A stretch of 64,000 nt of DNA, taken from contig NZ_CANNEZ010000001.1 of assembly GCF_947503795.1 (NCBI RefSeq), positions 1,417,001-1,481,000 on the forward strand. The letters are read 5' to 3'. A model generated the notes under the pieces. The model did not search any database, was not told the DNA's origin, and saw only the letters and a list, made by a program, of their open reading frames with translations. Each line of letters starts with the position of its first letter. The stretch's first letter is position 1. Origin of the DNA: an uncultured Jannaschia sp. (lineage in GTDB: Bacteria > Pseudomonadota > Alphaproteobacteria > Rhodobacterales > Rhodobacteraceae). Made by a program: the position numbers and the translations under genes. Shown here piece after piece: positions 26,015 to 34,897 of this stretch.

Positions 26015-27259
26015 TTAATGCGCCACTCCCGCGGCCACGCTCTCGTCGATGAACCGACCTTCGCGAAACCGTTCCATTCCAAAGGCTTCCGTCAGGGGCG
26101 AATGCCCCGTGGCGATCAGCTCGGCCATGCCCCACCCAGATCCGGGGATCGCCTTGAACCCGCCCGTGCCCCAGCCGCAATTCATGAACATGCCCTCGAC
26201 CGGGGTTTTCGACAGGATCGGCGAGCGGTCGCCCGTAACGTCGACGATCCCGCCCCACTGGCGCAGCATCTTGAGCCGCGACAGCATCGGGAAGGTCTCG
26301 ACCAGCGCGCGCACCGTCTCCTCGATATGGTGGAAGCTGCCCCGCTGGGTGTAGTTGTTGAACCCGTCGGTGCCGCCGCCGATCACCATCTCGCCCTTGT
26401 CGGACTGGCTGAGATAGCCGTGGACGGTGTTGGCCATGACGACCACGTCCATGCAGGGCTTGATCGGCTCGGAGACCAGCGCCTGGAGCGCCACCGACTC
26501 GAGCGGGAGGCGGAAGCCCGCCATCCCCGCCAGCACGCCCGAATGCCCCGCGACCACGCCGCCGAGCTTGCCGCAGGCGATCTGACCCTGGGTCGTGTCC
26601 ACGCCGGTCACGCGTCCGCCCTCGGTTCGAACGCCGGTGACCTCGCATTTCTGGATGATGTCCATGCCCATGTCGGTGCAGGCGCGCGCATAGCCCCAGG
26701 CGACCGCATCGTGTCGCGCCGTGCCGCCCCGCGACTGCCAGAGCGCGCCCAGAACAGGATAGCGCGGGCCGTCGATATTCATGATCGGGCAGAGGTCCTT
26801 GACCTCGGCCGGCTCGATCCACCGCGTGCTGACGCCCTGCAGCGAATTGGCATGGGCCGTGCGCTTATAGCCGCGCACTTCGTGATGGGTCTGGGCCAGC
26901 ATCATCACGCCGCGCGGGCTGAACATGACGTTGTAATTGAGGTCCTGGCTCAGCGTCTCGTAGAGGCTTCGGGCCTTCTCGTAGATCGCGGCCGACGGGT
27001 CCTGCAGGTAGTTCGAGCGGATGATCGTGGTGTTCCGGCCGGTATTGCCGCCACCGAGCCAGCCTTTCTCGAGGATCGCGACATTGGTGATGCCGTGGTT
27101 CTTGCCGAGGTAATACGCCGTCGCCAGCCCGTGCCCGCCCGCGCCGACGATCACCACGTCGTATCGTGCGCGCGGCGGTCGCTTGGCCCAGGTTCGGCCC
27201 CAGCCCTCGTGGTCGCGCAGGGCTTCGCGGGCGATCGCGAAAGCGGAATGGCGTCTCAT
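26015..27259 (-). CDS. soxB: Sarcosine oxidase beta subunit
   Basis: This 414-residue flavoprotein subunit contains the FAD site VVIVGAGGHGLATAYYLG near residue 35 and the GGTARHDAVAWGY block with the His that covalently holds FMN in characterised SoxB. The length matches the family (about 415). The start at MRRHSAFAI has GGAGGGGGG upstream. It heads the sox operon; the following gap holds a stem-loop and a small membrane-protein gene before soxD. The upstream region shared with ccmI (27260-27469) contains an inverted repeat. Confidence 0.96.
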   Translation of the reverse strand: MRRHSAFAIAREALRDHEGWGRTWAKRPPRARYDVVIVGAGGHGLATAYYLGKNHGITNVAILEKGWLGGGNTGRNTTIIRSNYLQDPSAAIYEKARSLYETLSQDLNYNVMFSPRGVMMLAQTHHEVRGYKRTAHANSLQGVSTRWIEPAEVKDLCPIMNIDGPRYPVLGALWQSRGGTARHDAVAWGYARACTDMGMDIIQKCEVTGVRTEGGRVTGVDTTQGQIACGKLGGVVAGHSGVLAGMAGFRLPLESVALQALVSEPIKPCMDVVVMANTVHGYLSQSDKGEMVIGGGTDGFNNYTQRGSFHHIEETVRALVETFPMLSRLKMLRQWGGIVDVTGDRSPILSKTPVEGMFMNCGWGTGGFKAIPGSGWGMAELIATGHSPLTEAFGMERFREGRFIDESVAAGVAH

Positions 27260-27381
27260 GGTCGTCCCCCCTCCGGGCCCCGTCGCAGGCCGTGTCGTTT
27301 CGCCCTGCATGCCCCGACCCCCGGCCGATCCACGGCCTTCGGGCGGCGTGTGGGCATCCGTTTGCGACAGGCGCGCGGACC

Positions 27382-27434
27382 GGCCCCGATTAGACCCGGC
27401 CATCACATCCCCGCAAGGGGGCGCGATCGGGGCC
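27382..27434. other. Nine-base inverted repeat with internal hairpin, ccmI/soxB intergenic
   Basis: GGCCCCGAT (27382-27390) and ATCGGGGCC (27426-27434) are a perfect inverted repeat 35 bases apart. The interior contains a smaller hairpin (CCCCGCAAGGGG). On the plus strand the repeat is followed by TTTTG. It could be the end of a short RNA, an attenuator ahead of ccmI, or a leader structure for soxB on the other strand. I see no known riboswitch consensus. Confidence 0.4.
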
Positions 27435-27469
27435 TTTTGTCTCGGGTTGGGGGCGGCTAGGTGAGGGCC

Positions 27470-28678
27470 ATGATCCTCTTCGCACTCGCCGCAACCATCC
27501 TGACCATCGCCTGCGTGGGCATCATCCTCGCGGCGCTGCGCGTGCGCGCCGCGGCCGACGCGGATGCGCCCGACGTGGCGGTCTATCGCGACCAGCTGGC
27601 CGAGCTCGACCGCGACGCCGCACGCGGCACGCTGCCGCTCGAGGAGGTCGAGGCCGCCCGGACCGAGGTCGCGCGCCGCCTCTTGGCCGCCGACCGCACC
27701 GCTGCCGCCGGTCACGTCCGTCGGTGTGGCAACACCACGCTGGGCGCCATGCTGGTGGCCGTGCCCGTCATCGCAATCGCGGGGCTGACCTACTGGCTGA
27801 TCGGTGCGCCGGGCTATCCCGACCTGCCGCTGGCCGACCGCGTCGCGGCCGTGGAAGCCGGGCGCGCCGCCCGCCCCGATCAGGCCTTGGCCGAGGCCGA
27901 GGTGCCCAACCGGATCGATGATAGCCGCCCCGAGATCACCCGGATGGCCGAACAGCTTCGCGAGGTGCTCGCCGACCGGCCCGATGACCTGCGTGGCTGG
28001 ACGCTGGCGGTGCAGACCTACGGCGGCTTGGGCGACCTCGAGGCCGCGTGGCGCGCGCAGGAGCGGGTCATCGCCATCCTCGGCGACCGGGCCGAGGCCA
28101 CGGACCACACCGCCCTCGCCGACCTCATGATCCAGGCGGCGGGCGGCTACGTCTCGCCCGAGGCCGAGTCCGCGCTGGCCGAGGCGTTGCGGCTCGATCC
28201 CGAGAACGGGGCCGCGCGCTACTATGTCGGGTCGATGTACGCCCAAGGCGGGCGTCCCGACCGCGCCTGGCCGATCTGGCGCCGCCTCGTGGCCGATAGC
28301 GAGCCGGGCGATCCCTGGCTCGACCCGATCTACCTGCGCATCGAGGAGATCTCGGCACTGGCCGGTGACCCCACCCCGCTCGACCAGTTGCCGCGCCCCC
28401 GTGGCCCGAGCGCGGGCGACATCGAGGCGGCGGGCGAGATGACCCTCGACGAGCGGATGGAGATGATCCGCGGCATGGTCGAGGGCCTCGCGATCCGTCT
28501 GTCCGAAGACGGCGGCCCGCCCGAGGATTGGGCGCGATTGATCTCGGCCTACGGCGTGCTGGGCCGGACCGATGCCGCCGCCGCGGTCTATGGCGAGGCG
28601 AGGCTGGTCTTCGCCGCCGACGATCCTGCCCTCGACACGCTGGCCCGCGCCGCCGAACGGGCGGGCCTGACCCCGTGA
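27470..28678 (+). CDS. ccmI: Cytochrome c maturation protein CcmI
   Basis: This 402-residue membrane protein presents apocytochrome c for haem attachment. The N-terminal part has two membrane spans (about residues 2-22 and 90-112) around a basic-acidic loop with the YRDQLAELDRDAARGTL motif. The periplasmic C-terminal part has TPR-like helices (GWTLAVQTYGGLGDLEAA and AARYYVGSMYAQGG). ATG 27470 is used because GGTGAGG precedes it; GTG 27461 is a weaker alternative. It overlaps ruvX by four bases. Confidence 0.9.
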   Translation: MILFALAATILTIACVGIILAALRVRAAADADAPDVAVYRDQLAELDRDAARGTLPLEEVEAARTEVARRLLAADRTAAAGHVRRCGNTTLGAMLVAVPVIAIAGLTYWLIGAPGYPDLPLADRVAAVEAGRAARPDQALAEAEVPNRIDDSRPEITRMAEQLREVLADRPDDLRGWTLAVQTYGGLGDLEAAWRAQERVIAILGDRAEATDHTALADLMIQAAGGYVSPEAESALAEALRLDPENGAARYYVGSMYAQGGRPDRAWPIWRRLVADSEPGDPWLDPIYLRIEEISALAGDPTPLDQLPRPRGPSAGDIEAAGEMTLDERMEMIRGMVEGLAIRLSEDGGPPEDWARLISAYGVLGRTDAAAAVYGEARLVFAADDPALDTLARAAERAGLTP

Positions 28679-29151
28679 TCCACGACAGCATCGACGCGTT
28701 CGCCGCCGCCCTGCCGCCCCTGGGTGCGCTGGTCGGGCTCGACCTCGGCACCAAAACCATCGGCGTCGCGGCCTCGGACACGATGCGGTCGGTCGCGAGT
28801 CCCATCACCACGATCCGCCGCGCCAAGTTCACCGCCGACGCCATCGCGCTCGAAGCGCTGCTGACCGAACGGGCCATCGTCGGCCTCGTCCTCGGCCTGC
28901 CGCTCAACATGGATGGCAGCGAAGGCCCCCGCATCCAGTCGACCCGCGCCTTCGCCCGCAATCTCGACCGTCGCATCGACCTGCCCATCGCCTTCTGGGA
29001 CGAACGACTGTCGACCGTGGCCGCCGAGCGCGCGTTGCTCGAGGCGGATACGACACGCAAACGTCGCGCCGAGGTCATCGATCACGTCGCGGCGGGCTAT
29101 ATCCTGCAAGGGGCGCTCGACCGCCTGCGCCATCTCGGACCGACGCCATGA
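28675..29151 (+). CDS. ruvX: RuvX/YqgF-type Holliday junction resolvase
   Basis: This 158-residue RNase H-fold nuclease belongs to the YqgF family, associated with pre-16S rRNA 5' maturation and Holliday junction cleavage. The acidic residues are visible in LVGLDLGTKTIGVA, in FWDERLST and in VIDHVAAGYILQ. LGLPLNMDGSEGPR is the family core block. The start is a GTG at 28675 within the ccmI stop (GTGA). It overlaps the DUF1289 gene by four bases, giving a three-gene operon. Confidence 0.93.
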   Translation: MIHDSIDAFAAALPPLGALVGLDLGTKTIGVAASDTMRSVASPITTIRRAKFTADAIALEALLTERAIVGLVLGLPLNMDGSEGPRIQSTRAFARNLDRRIDLPIAFWDERLSTVAAERALLEADTTRKRRAEVIDHVAAGYILQGALDRLRHLGPTP

Positions 29152-29405
29152 CCGACGACCCGACCTCCGACCGCATCTGGGCGCGCGCCGAGATCGAGAG
29201 CCCGTGCATCCGCGTCTGCGTCGTCCACCCCGAGACGCGGCTCTGCGTCGGCTGCGCGCGCTCCATCGACGAAATAGGCGCATGGTCGCGCCTGACGCCG
29301 GACGCCCGCGCCGCTATCATGGCCGAGTTGCCCTCCCGCGAGGCCGCGCCGACCCGTCGCCGGGGTGGACGCGCCGCGCGCCGCGGGACGGGCACGCAGG
29401 ACTGA
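29148..29405 (+). CDS. DUF1289 small cysteine-rich protein
   Basis: This 85-residue protein carries the DUF1289 pattern with Cys20-x3-Cys24 and Cys33-x2-Cys36, suggesting a metal or iron-sulfur site, followed by the conserved SIDEIGAWSRLTPDAR helix. The C-terminal tail is Arg-rich. The function is unknown. The start overlaps the ruvX stop by four bases (ATGA). Confidence 0.88.
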   Translation: MTDDPTSDRIWARAEIESPCIRVCVVHPETRLCVGCARSIDEIGAWSRLTPDARAAIMAELPSREAAPTRRRGGRAARRGTGTQD

Positions 29406-29462
29406 GCCACCGGGACACCGCGGCGCGTCAGGGCGCGACATCCGCGCCCTACTCGGTCGCCG

Positions 29463-30281
29463 TCAGAACAGCGCCTTGCGCAGCATGTTCAGCGCCACGA
29501 GGAACAGGAACACCGCAAAGGCCCGCTTGAGCGGGGCCGGGTCCATTGCATGCGCCAGCTTCGCGCCCAGCGGCGCGGTCAGCACGGTCATGGCGACGAT
29601 CACCACGAAGGCCGGCAGGTTCACCAGCCCCACCGTGTAGGGCGGCAGGAGGCCATCCGCCGGCAGGATCAGGAACAGGATCACCGCCGGCACCGCGATC
29701 AGCATGCCGAACCCCGCCGCCGTCGCGACGGCGCGGTGGATCGGGACGCCGTGGAGCGTCATCAGAGGGACGCCGAAGCTGCCTCCGCCGATCCCCATCA
29801 GGACCGACGCGAAGCCGACGGCGGGCGAATAGGCATAGCGCCGGCCGCCGCGCGGCATTTCGGGCGCGATCCGCCAATGCGGCTTGGAGAGCGCCATGTA
29901 GGTCGCCACGATCAGCGCCAGCACCGCGAAGATCGCGGTCAGTGTTTCCGAGCGCAGACGGGTCGCGACGACGACGCCCACGGCTGCGCCGATGGCGATC
30001 CCCGGCCCCCAGCCGCGCAGCACGTCCCAGTCGACGGCGCCCTTGGCGGCATGCGCCTTCACCGAGCGCCACGAGGTCACCACGATCGTCGCCAGCGAGG
30101 TGGCGACGCAAACCTGCATGATGTTGGCGCCGTCATATCCGAGCACCTGGAAAACGTAGTAGAAGGCCGGGACGAGCACGATGCCGCCGCCCACGCCCAG
30201 AAGCCCCGCCAGAACGCCCGCGAAGGCGCCGACGGCCAGAAGAAAGCCGATCAACGGCGCGAGGGTCGCGAGGTCGGGCAT
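29463..30281 (-). CDS. TauE/SafE-family membrane permease
   Basis: This 272-residue protein has about eight hydrophobic spans and the family motif GVLAGLLGVGGGIVLVPAF near residue 25, repeated in weaker form as VLMGIGGGSFGVPLM in the second half. The family exports or imports sulfonates, sulfite or other organic anions; the substrate here cannot be inferred. It follows dusA by ten bases on the same strand and probably shares its transcript. Confidence 0.87.
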   Translation of the reverse strand: MPDLATLAPLIGFLLAVGAFAGVLAGLLGVGGGIVLVPAFYYVFQVLGYDGANIMQVCVATSLATIVVTSWRSVKAHAAKGAVDWDVLRGWGPGIAIGAAVGVVVATRLRSETLTAIFAVLALIVATYMALSKPHWRIAPEMPRGGRRYAYSPAVGFASVLMGIGGGSFGVPLMTLHGVPIHRAVATAAGFGMLIAVPAVILFLILPADGLLPPYTVGLVNLPAFVVIVAMTVLTAPLGAKLAHAMDPAPLKRAFAVFLFLVALNMLRKALF

Positions 30282-30291
30282 CGGTGCTCCT

Positions 30292-31281
30292 TCAGGCGGC
30301 CTGCGCCGTGACGTGGGCCAGCGCTTCGGTCAGGATCTCGGCACCCGCGCCGGGCCGGGCCGCCCCTTCCGAAAGCGTGCGCCGCCATGCCCGCGCGCCC
30401 GGCAGGCCCGCGAAGAGGCCGAGCATGTGCCGCGTGACGTGGCCGGGCTTGCCGCCGCCGTCGATATGCCGCTCGAGATGGGGCAGCATCCGCAGCGCCG
30501 CCGTGGCCCGGTCGGGACAGGGGTCGGCTGTGCCGAAGATGCGGCTGTCGGCCTCGAGCAGGATCGCGGCGGGGTCGTGATAGGCCGCGCGACCCACCAT
30601 GACGCCATCCATCGGCTCGAGCTGCGCGCCCACGTCGTCCAGCGACGCGATCCCGCCATTGATCGACAGGTGCATGTCGTCGAAGCGCTCCGCCATGGCG
30701 TGGACCAGCGCGTAGTCGAGCGGCGGCACTTCGCGGTTCTCCTTGGGGCTGAGCCCCTGCAGCCACGCCTTGCGGGCATGGATCGTGGCGCGCGAGACAC
30801 CCGCATCGCGGATGCGCGACAGGAAGTCGGGCAGGACCGTCGCTGGGTCCTGATCGTCCACGCCGATGCGGCACTTCACCGTGACCGGCACGTCGCCCGC
30901 CGCCGCGATCATCGCGGCGACGCAGTCGGCCACGAGGCCGGGCCGTTCCATCAGGATCGCCCCGAAGCAGCCCGATTGCACCCGGTCGGACGGACAGCCC
31001 ACGTTGAGGTTCACCTCGGCATAGCCGCGCGCGACGGCCATCGCGGTCGCCTCGGCCAGCTCCGCCGGGTCGCTGCCGCCCAGCTGCAGCGCGACCGGAT
31101 GCTCGGCCGCATCGAACTCCAGCAGTTCCACCGCCCCGCCCCGCACCAGCGCGGCCGACGTCACCATCTCGGTGTAGAGCAGCACCTGCCGCGAAAGCAC
31201 GCGGTGAAACGCCCGGCAATGCCGGTCGGTCCAGTCCATCATCGGCGCGACGGACAATCTGGCGTGGTCGGTGACGGGCAT
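30292..31281 (-). CDS. dusA: tRNA-dihydrouridine synthase DusA
   Basis: This 329-residue flavoenzyme makes dihydrouridine at tRNA positions 20/20a. Motifs are LSVAPMMDWTDRHCRAFHR at the N-terminus, EVNLNVGCPSDRVQSGCFGA with the catalytic Cys, VKCRIGVDDQD and the DusA-specific ARKAWLQGLSPKENRE. It is a second Dus gene in this window, distinct from DusB at the left edge. It lies upstream of the TauE-family gene in one operon. Confidence 0.95.
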   Translation of the reverse strand: MPVTDHARLSVAPMMDWTDRHCRAFHRVLSRQVLLYTEMVTSAALVRGGAVELLEFDAAEHPVALQLGGSDPAELAEATAMAVARGYAEVNLNVGCPSDRVQSGCFGAILMERPGLVADCVAAMIAAAGDVPVTVKCRIGVDDQDPATVLPDFLSRIRDAGVSRATIHARKAWLQGLSPKENREVPPLDYALVHAMAERFDDMHLSINGGIASLDDVGAQLEPMDGVMVGRAAYHDPAAILLEADSRIFGTADPCPDRATAALRMLPHLERHIDGGGKPGHVTRHMLGLFAGLPGARAWRRTLSEGAARPGAGAEILTEALAHVTAQAA

Positions 31282-31410
31282 GGATCCTTCGGCGAGCTTG
31301 TTCGGGCGGTCGGTCTGGGCGCCCCGATACCACCGGAACGGGCGGGCCGCGATGGCTCATCGCACACGGAGCGGCGTCCGACAACGCGCCCCGCGTCGGG
31401 CGCGCGGCCG

Positions 31411-31887
31411 CTAGGCGTCGTCCCCGACGCGTCCGATCGGGTGCATGGCGTCCCGGTGGAAGTCCTTGGAGCCCGCCGCCCGCAACGTCAGGCGCGCGAT
31501 CTTCCAGCCCGCATCCGTGCGTCGGAATTCATGATGATACTGCCCCCAGAGTTCGCTGTTGGGTCGCATGTCGCGATACCGGTGCCACGCATAGAGATAC
31601 GCGACGCTCGTGGCCGCGTTCGGCCCGTCAAAGTCGATCACGATGTTCGAGACGTGGTGGCTGGTGGCGGCGAAGAACGTGGCCAGTCCCCGTCGAACCA
31701 CCGCGTCGATCTCGGCGGTGCCGGTCATCGTCGGCACGTCGGGGCCGTAATCGACCACGGCGTCCCCGGTGAAGAGCGTCAGCACCGCATCCGCCTCGGC
31801 CCGGTCGAAATGGTAGCAATAGGCGTGGATGACATCCGTGATCGCCGCCTTGTCGATCAGGGTCCTCAGGTCGTCGCTCGCATCCAT
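31411..31887 (-). CDS. SnoaL/NTF2-like protein A
   Basis: This 158-residue NTF2-like fold protein of the SnoaL_4 type starts with the helix LIDKAAITDVIHAYCYHFDR and contains LTLFTGDAVVDYGPD and AATSHHVSNIVIDF. Members act as isomerases, dehydratases or ring-hydroxylating small subunits. It is a paralogue of the adjacent upstream gene, nine bases away. It is the last gene of the long leftward operon that begins with the binding protein at 37839. Confidence 0.85.
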   Translation of the reverse strand: MDASDDLRTLIDKAAITDVIHAYCYHFDRAEADAVLTLFTGDAVVDYGPDVPTMTGTAEIDAVVRRGLATFFAATSHHVSNIVIDFDGPNAATSVAYLYAWHRYRDMRPNSELWGQYHHEFRRTDAGWKIARLTLRAAGSKDFHRDAMHPIGRVGDDA

Positions 31888-31896
31888 CTCGTCCTC

Positions 31897-32388
31897 CTAT
31901 CCATCCAGCCCGTCGGGAGCGCGCCAGCCCTCTGGCGGCGGGGCGCGCTCCACCGGGGGGATCGGCACGTGAAATGCACCCCCTGCCCCGTTCATCTCCA
32001 TCGCGCGATGGGACAGCCGCCAGCCCTCATCCGTGCGGCGCAAACGGTCGTGGTAAAGGCCGTGCAGAACGGCCGGACGCCCGTTCGACGCCTCGTGCCA
32101 CGCCAGGACATAGCTCTCAGCCCGCGCATAATCCGGTCCGTCGAACCAGACGCGCACCTGGCCCAGGTGATGCGCCGTCCGCCGCCAGCGCCACATCCGG
32201 GCCATCGAACGTTCGAGATCGTCGCGCCCCCGTGCCGTCAGCCGTGGGTCCGGGCCGAACGCCACCTCGCAATCCGAAGTGAAGAGCGCGGCCAGCGCGG
32301 CAAGGTCCATCCGGTCCAGCGCGCGACAATAGTCTGCCAGCACGTCGGCGATCGCGGCCCGGTCGGCCAGCGCCCGCAAATCGCTCAT
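31897..32388 (-). CDS. SnoaL/NTF2-like protein B
   Basis: This 163-residue paralogue of protein A shares the start [20 protein letters not shown], then [15 protein letters not shown] and [15 protein letters not shown]. The conserved His pair after the first strand is kept (HH in both). It overlaps the racemase-family gene by four bases. The tandem pair could form a heterodimer or act on two successive intermediates; the substrate is unknown. Confidence 0.85.
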   Translation of the reverse strand: MSDLRALADRAAIADVLADYCRALDRMDLAALAALFTSDCEVAFGPDPRLTARGRDDLERSMARMWRWRRTAHHLGQVRVWFDGPDYARAESYVLAWHEASNGRPAVLHGLYHDRLRRTDEGWRLSHRAMEMNGAGGAFHVPIPPVERAPPPEGWRAPDGLDG

Positions 32389-33422
32389 GTCCCGCCCCGC
32401 ACGGGCCAGGTGTCGCCCAGCCGGTAGCCGCGCGGGAACGGGTCGTCCGGATCGAGCAGAAGCTGGCGCGTGTCGGTGATCCATGCGCGCCCCTGGATGG
32501 TCGGGCGAATGGCCGGGATGCCGTCGAGGTCGCACTCGGCCGCGATGCCGCAGTCGAACCGCGTCCCGAGGATCGACACGCCCTCGAACCGGTCCCCCAC
32601 GCGGAGCATCCCCTGGGCGTGGAGGAGTGCCATCCGAGCCGAACACCCTGTCCCGGTCGGCGACCGGTCCAGTTTGCCGGGGTCTATGACGACCGTGTTC
32701 CGTCCGGTGACCGTGCCGCGCTCGCGCCGAACGGGATCGGTGAACTGGCAGAACGAGATATGGGACCAGTCCGGCAGGGTCGGATGGCGGAACCCCAGCT
32801 GTTCGGTCGCCGCGCGCGCGATCGCGATGCCGTGCGCCACGAGTTCGGCGGCGGCTTCGGGCACCAGCTTCAAGCCCAGATCCCCCGCCTCGACCAGCAC
32901 GAAGCTGTCGCCGCCCCAAGCCGTATCGACCCGCAGGGACCCGAGGCCGGGCATGTCGAGCTTCGCGTCCCGCCGGCCCACGAAGCTCGGGACATTGGTG
33001 ATGCGGATTGCCTCGGCGCGGCCGTCCCGGCAGGTGGCCACGACCTCGACCAGACCGCCGGGCGCCTCGATCGCGAAGGTCGTTTCGGGCTCGGTCATCT
33101 GCACGAGGCCCGTCTCCAGAAGGACGGTCGCCACGCAGATCGCGTTCGAGCCGGACATCGGCGGCGTATGCGACGGCTCCATGATGATGAACCCGGCCAC
33201 AGCGTCGGGGTGCTTCGGCGGCACCAGCAGGTTCACATGCCGGAAGACGCCGCCCCGCGGCTCGTTCAGGACAAAATCCCGCAGCGCGCCGTCCGCGGCG
33301 ATCCAGCGCGACTGGTCCCAGAGCGTGTCGCCCTTCGGAGGCGCCACGCCGCCGACAATGACGTCGCCCACCTCTCCCTCGGCATGGCAGCCGACGATCT
33401 GGATCGACCGGCTACTGCGCAT
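32385..33422 (-). CDS. Proline racemase-family enzyme with Ser/Thr in place of both catalytic Cys
   Basis: This 345-residue member of the proline racemase/hydroxyproline epimerase superfamily has the family order (residues 5-20 [14 protein letters not shown], 86-96 [11 protein letters not shown], 221-260). The two positions that hold catalytic cysteines in racemases are Ser90 (MSGSN) and Thr256 (SPTGTG). Known 3-hydroxyproline dehydratases have Cys/Thr, and some 4-hydroxyproline epimerases have Ser/Cys; I see neither pair. A non-racemase role such as dehydration of a hydroxylated cyclic amino acid is possible. It is embedded between the SDR and SnoaL genes downstream of an amino-acid-type ABC transporter. 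Confidence 0.85.
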   Translation of the reverse strand: MRSSRSIQIVGCHAEGEVGDVIVGGVAPPKGDTLWDQSRWIAADGALRDFVLNEPRGGVFRHVNLLVPPKHPDAVAGFIIMEPSHTPPMSGSNAICVATVLLETGLVQMTEPETTFAIEAPGGLVEVVATCRDGRAEAIRITNVPSFVGRRDAKLDMPGLGSLRVDTAWGGDSFVLVEAGDLGLKLVPEAAAELVAHGIAIARAATEQLGFRHPTLPDWSHISFCQFTDPVRRERGTVTGRNTVVIDPGKLDRSPTGTGCSARMALLHAQGMLRVGDRFEGVSILGTRFDCGIAAECDLDGIPAIRPTIQGRAWITDTRQLLLDPDDPFPRGYRLGDTWPVRGGT

Positions 33423-33452
33423 GGGCGGCGCGCGGGTTCGGGACGTCGGGCA

Positions 33453-34208
33453 TCATCGCGTCTCCAAGAGGCCGCCATCGACGGGGATCACCTGCCCCGT
33501 GATCCAGCCCGCGCGGTCCGAGGCGAGAAAGGCGATCGTCTCGGCGATCTCCCGCGTCGTGCCCCATCGCGACAGGGGATAGCGCGCGATCACGCCATCG
33601 AGCAGTTCGTCAAAATGCGCGTCGTCGCGGGCGCGGGCGCGGAACTGATCTTCGGAGAGCGGCGTGCGGACGGCGCCGGGGGCGACCTCGTTGACCCGCA
33701 CGCGACGGTCCGCGAAATCCGCCGCCAACTGCCGCGTCAGCGCGACGACGGCGCCCTTCGAGGCGGAATAGGCCGCGACGCCCTTCATCCCCGACAGGCC
33801 CACCGTCGACGCCGTGAAGACCAGCGCGCCCTCGGTCTCGATCAGATGGGGCAGCGTCGCGCGCGCGGTCAGGAACGCGCCCGTCGCGTTGACCGCCATC
33901 ACGCGATGCCAGTCTTCGATGGAGACCGACAGCACGTCGCCTTCGACCATGATCCCCGCATTGGCCGCGGCCACGTCGATCCGGCCGGTCCAGCCCATCG
34001 CGGCGTCCACCATCGCCGCACAGGACGCCTCGTCCGCGACGTCGACGCGGGCCGCGCGCGCCTCGACCCCCTGCCGGTGCAGCGCCTCCATCGTGGCCTC
34101 GCACCCCTCGATATCCGCGCAAAGCACCGCGCAGCCCTCGGCACCGAAGCGCTCTGCCGTCGCGCGCCCGATCCCGGAGGCGGCACCGGTGACGATCGCG
34201 GTTCTCAC
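33453..34208 (-). CDS. SDR-family oxidoreductase
   Basis: This 251-residue classical short-chain dehydrogenase has the cofactor motif TGAASGIG (residues 8-15), NAG at about 88, catalytic Ser in STVGLSG and YSASK. Its acidic residue after the second strand (CADIEG) predicts NAD rather than NADP. The C-terminal GQVIPVDGG is typical of the family. It overlaps the GST gene by four bases. The substrate is unknown; the context is catabolism of an amino-acid-like compound. Confidence 0.88.
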   Translation of the reverse strand: MRTAIVTGAASGIGRATAERFGAEGCAVLCADIEGCEATMEALHRQGVEARAARVDVADEASCAAMVDAAMGWTGRIDVAAANAGIMVEGDVLSVSIEDWHRVMAVNATGAFLTARATLPHLIETEGALVFTASTVGLSGMKGVAAYSASKGAVVALTRQLAADFADRRVRVNEVAPGAVRTPLSEDQFRARARDDAHFDELLDGVIARYPLSRWGTTREIAETIAFLASDRAGWITGQVIPVDGGLLETR

Positions 34209-34897
34209 GCCGGGTCGGGCGCGAAGATCTGCGGATAGAGATTGCGCATCGCGGCCTCGTCCATCTCGGTCGCGAAGGCATGCGAGGCCGACAGCGCATG
34301 GGCGCGGGCGGCGGCCGGTCGCGCATCGATCTCGTCCATCAGGCGGCGGATATTGGCGAAACGCTCGAACGCATCCGGCTCCTCCAGGACGAAGGGAATG
34401 CGCGGGGCCCAGCCCCAGACGGCCATGTCCACGATGGTATAGGTGTCGCCCAGCATGAAGCGCCGCCCCTCCAGCCGATCATCGATGATCTGCCAGTGCC
34501 GGTTCGCCTCGTAATGGTAGCGCTTGATCGCATAGGGCAGACGATCGGGCGCCATGTTCCGAAAATGGAAGGCCTGCCCCGAGTAGGGCCCGACGCCGGT
34601 GGCGATGAACATCAGCCAGGATAGCATCTCGCCCCGCAGCGCGGGCGTATCCGCGGGCAGGAATTGCCCCGTCTTCTCCGCAAGGTAGAGCAGGATCGCG
34701 TTGCTGTCGAAAACGGTGACGTCGCCGTCCCGGATTGCGGGCACCTTGGCGTTCGGATTGATCGCGAGATAGCCGTCGGTGTGCTGGTCTCCGCGCTTGG
34801 TGTCGATGGGCACGGCCCGGTATTCGACCCCGCTTTCCTCGAGAAACAGGCTGACCTTCAGGGGGTTCGGCGCGGCGTTGAAGAAGAACTCGATCAT
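34205..34897 (-). CDS. Glutathione S-transferase family protein
   Basis: This 230-residue GST of the YfcG/Ure2p-like type has an N-terminal thioredoxin fold beginning MIEFFFNAAPNPLKVSLFLEE, with the conserved Asn near residue 11, the INPNAKVPAIRD cis-Pro block and FDSNAILLYLAEKTG. The C-terminal helical domain has MLGDTYTIVDMAVWGW. YfcG-type enzymes act as disulfide reductases. The start overlaps the ATPase stop by one base. Here it may handle a thiol or haloorganic intermediate; this is inference. Confidence 0.88.
   Translation of the reverse strand: MIEFFFNAAPNPLKVSLFLEESGVEYRAVPIDTKRGDQHTDGYLAINPNAKVPAIRDGDVTVFDSNAILLYLAEKTGQFLPADTPALRGEMLSWLMFIATGVGPYSGQAFHFRNMAPDRLPYAIKRYHYEANRHWQIIDDRLEGRRFMLGDTYTIVDMAVWGWAPRIPFVLEEPDAFERFANIRRLMDEIDARPAAARAHALSASHAFATEMDEAAMRNLYPQIFAPDPA

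Noticed and set aside
27260-27469. Glycine or other riboswitch ahead of the sarcosine oxidase operon
   Set aside because: I looked for paired glycine-aptamer cores and other known consensus shapes and saw only the long inverted repeat.
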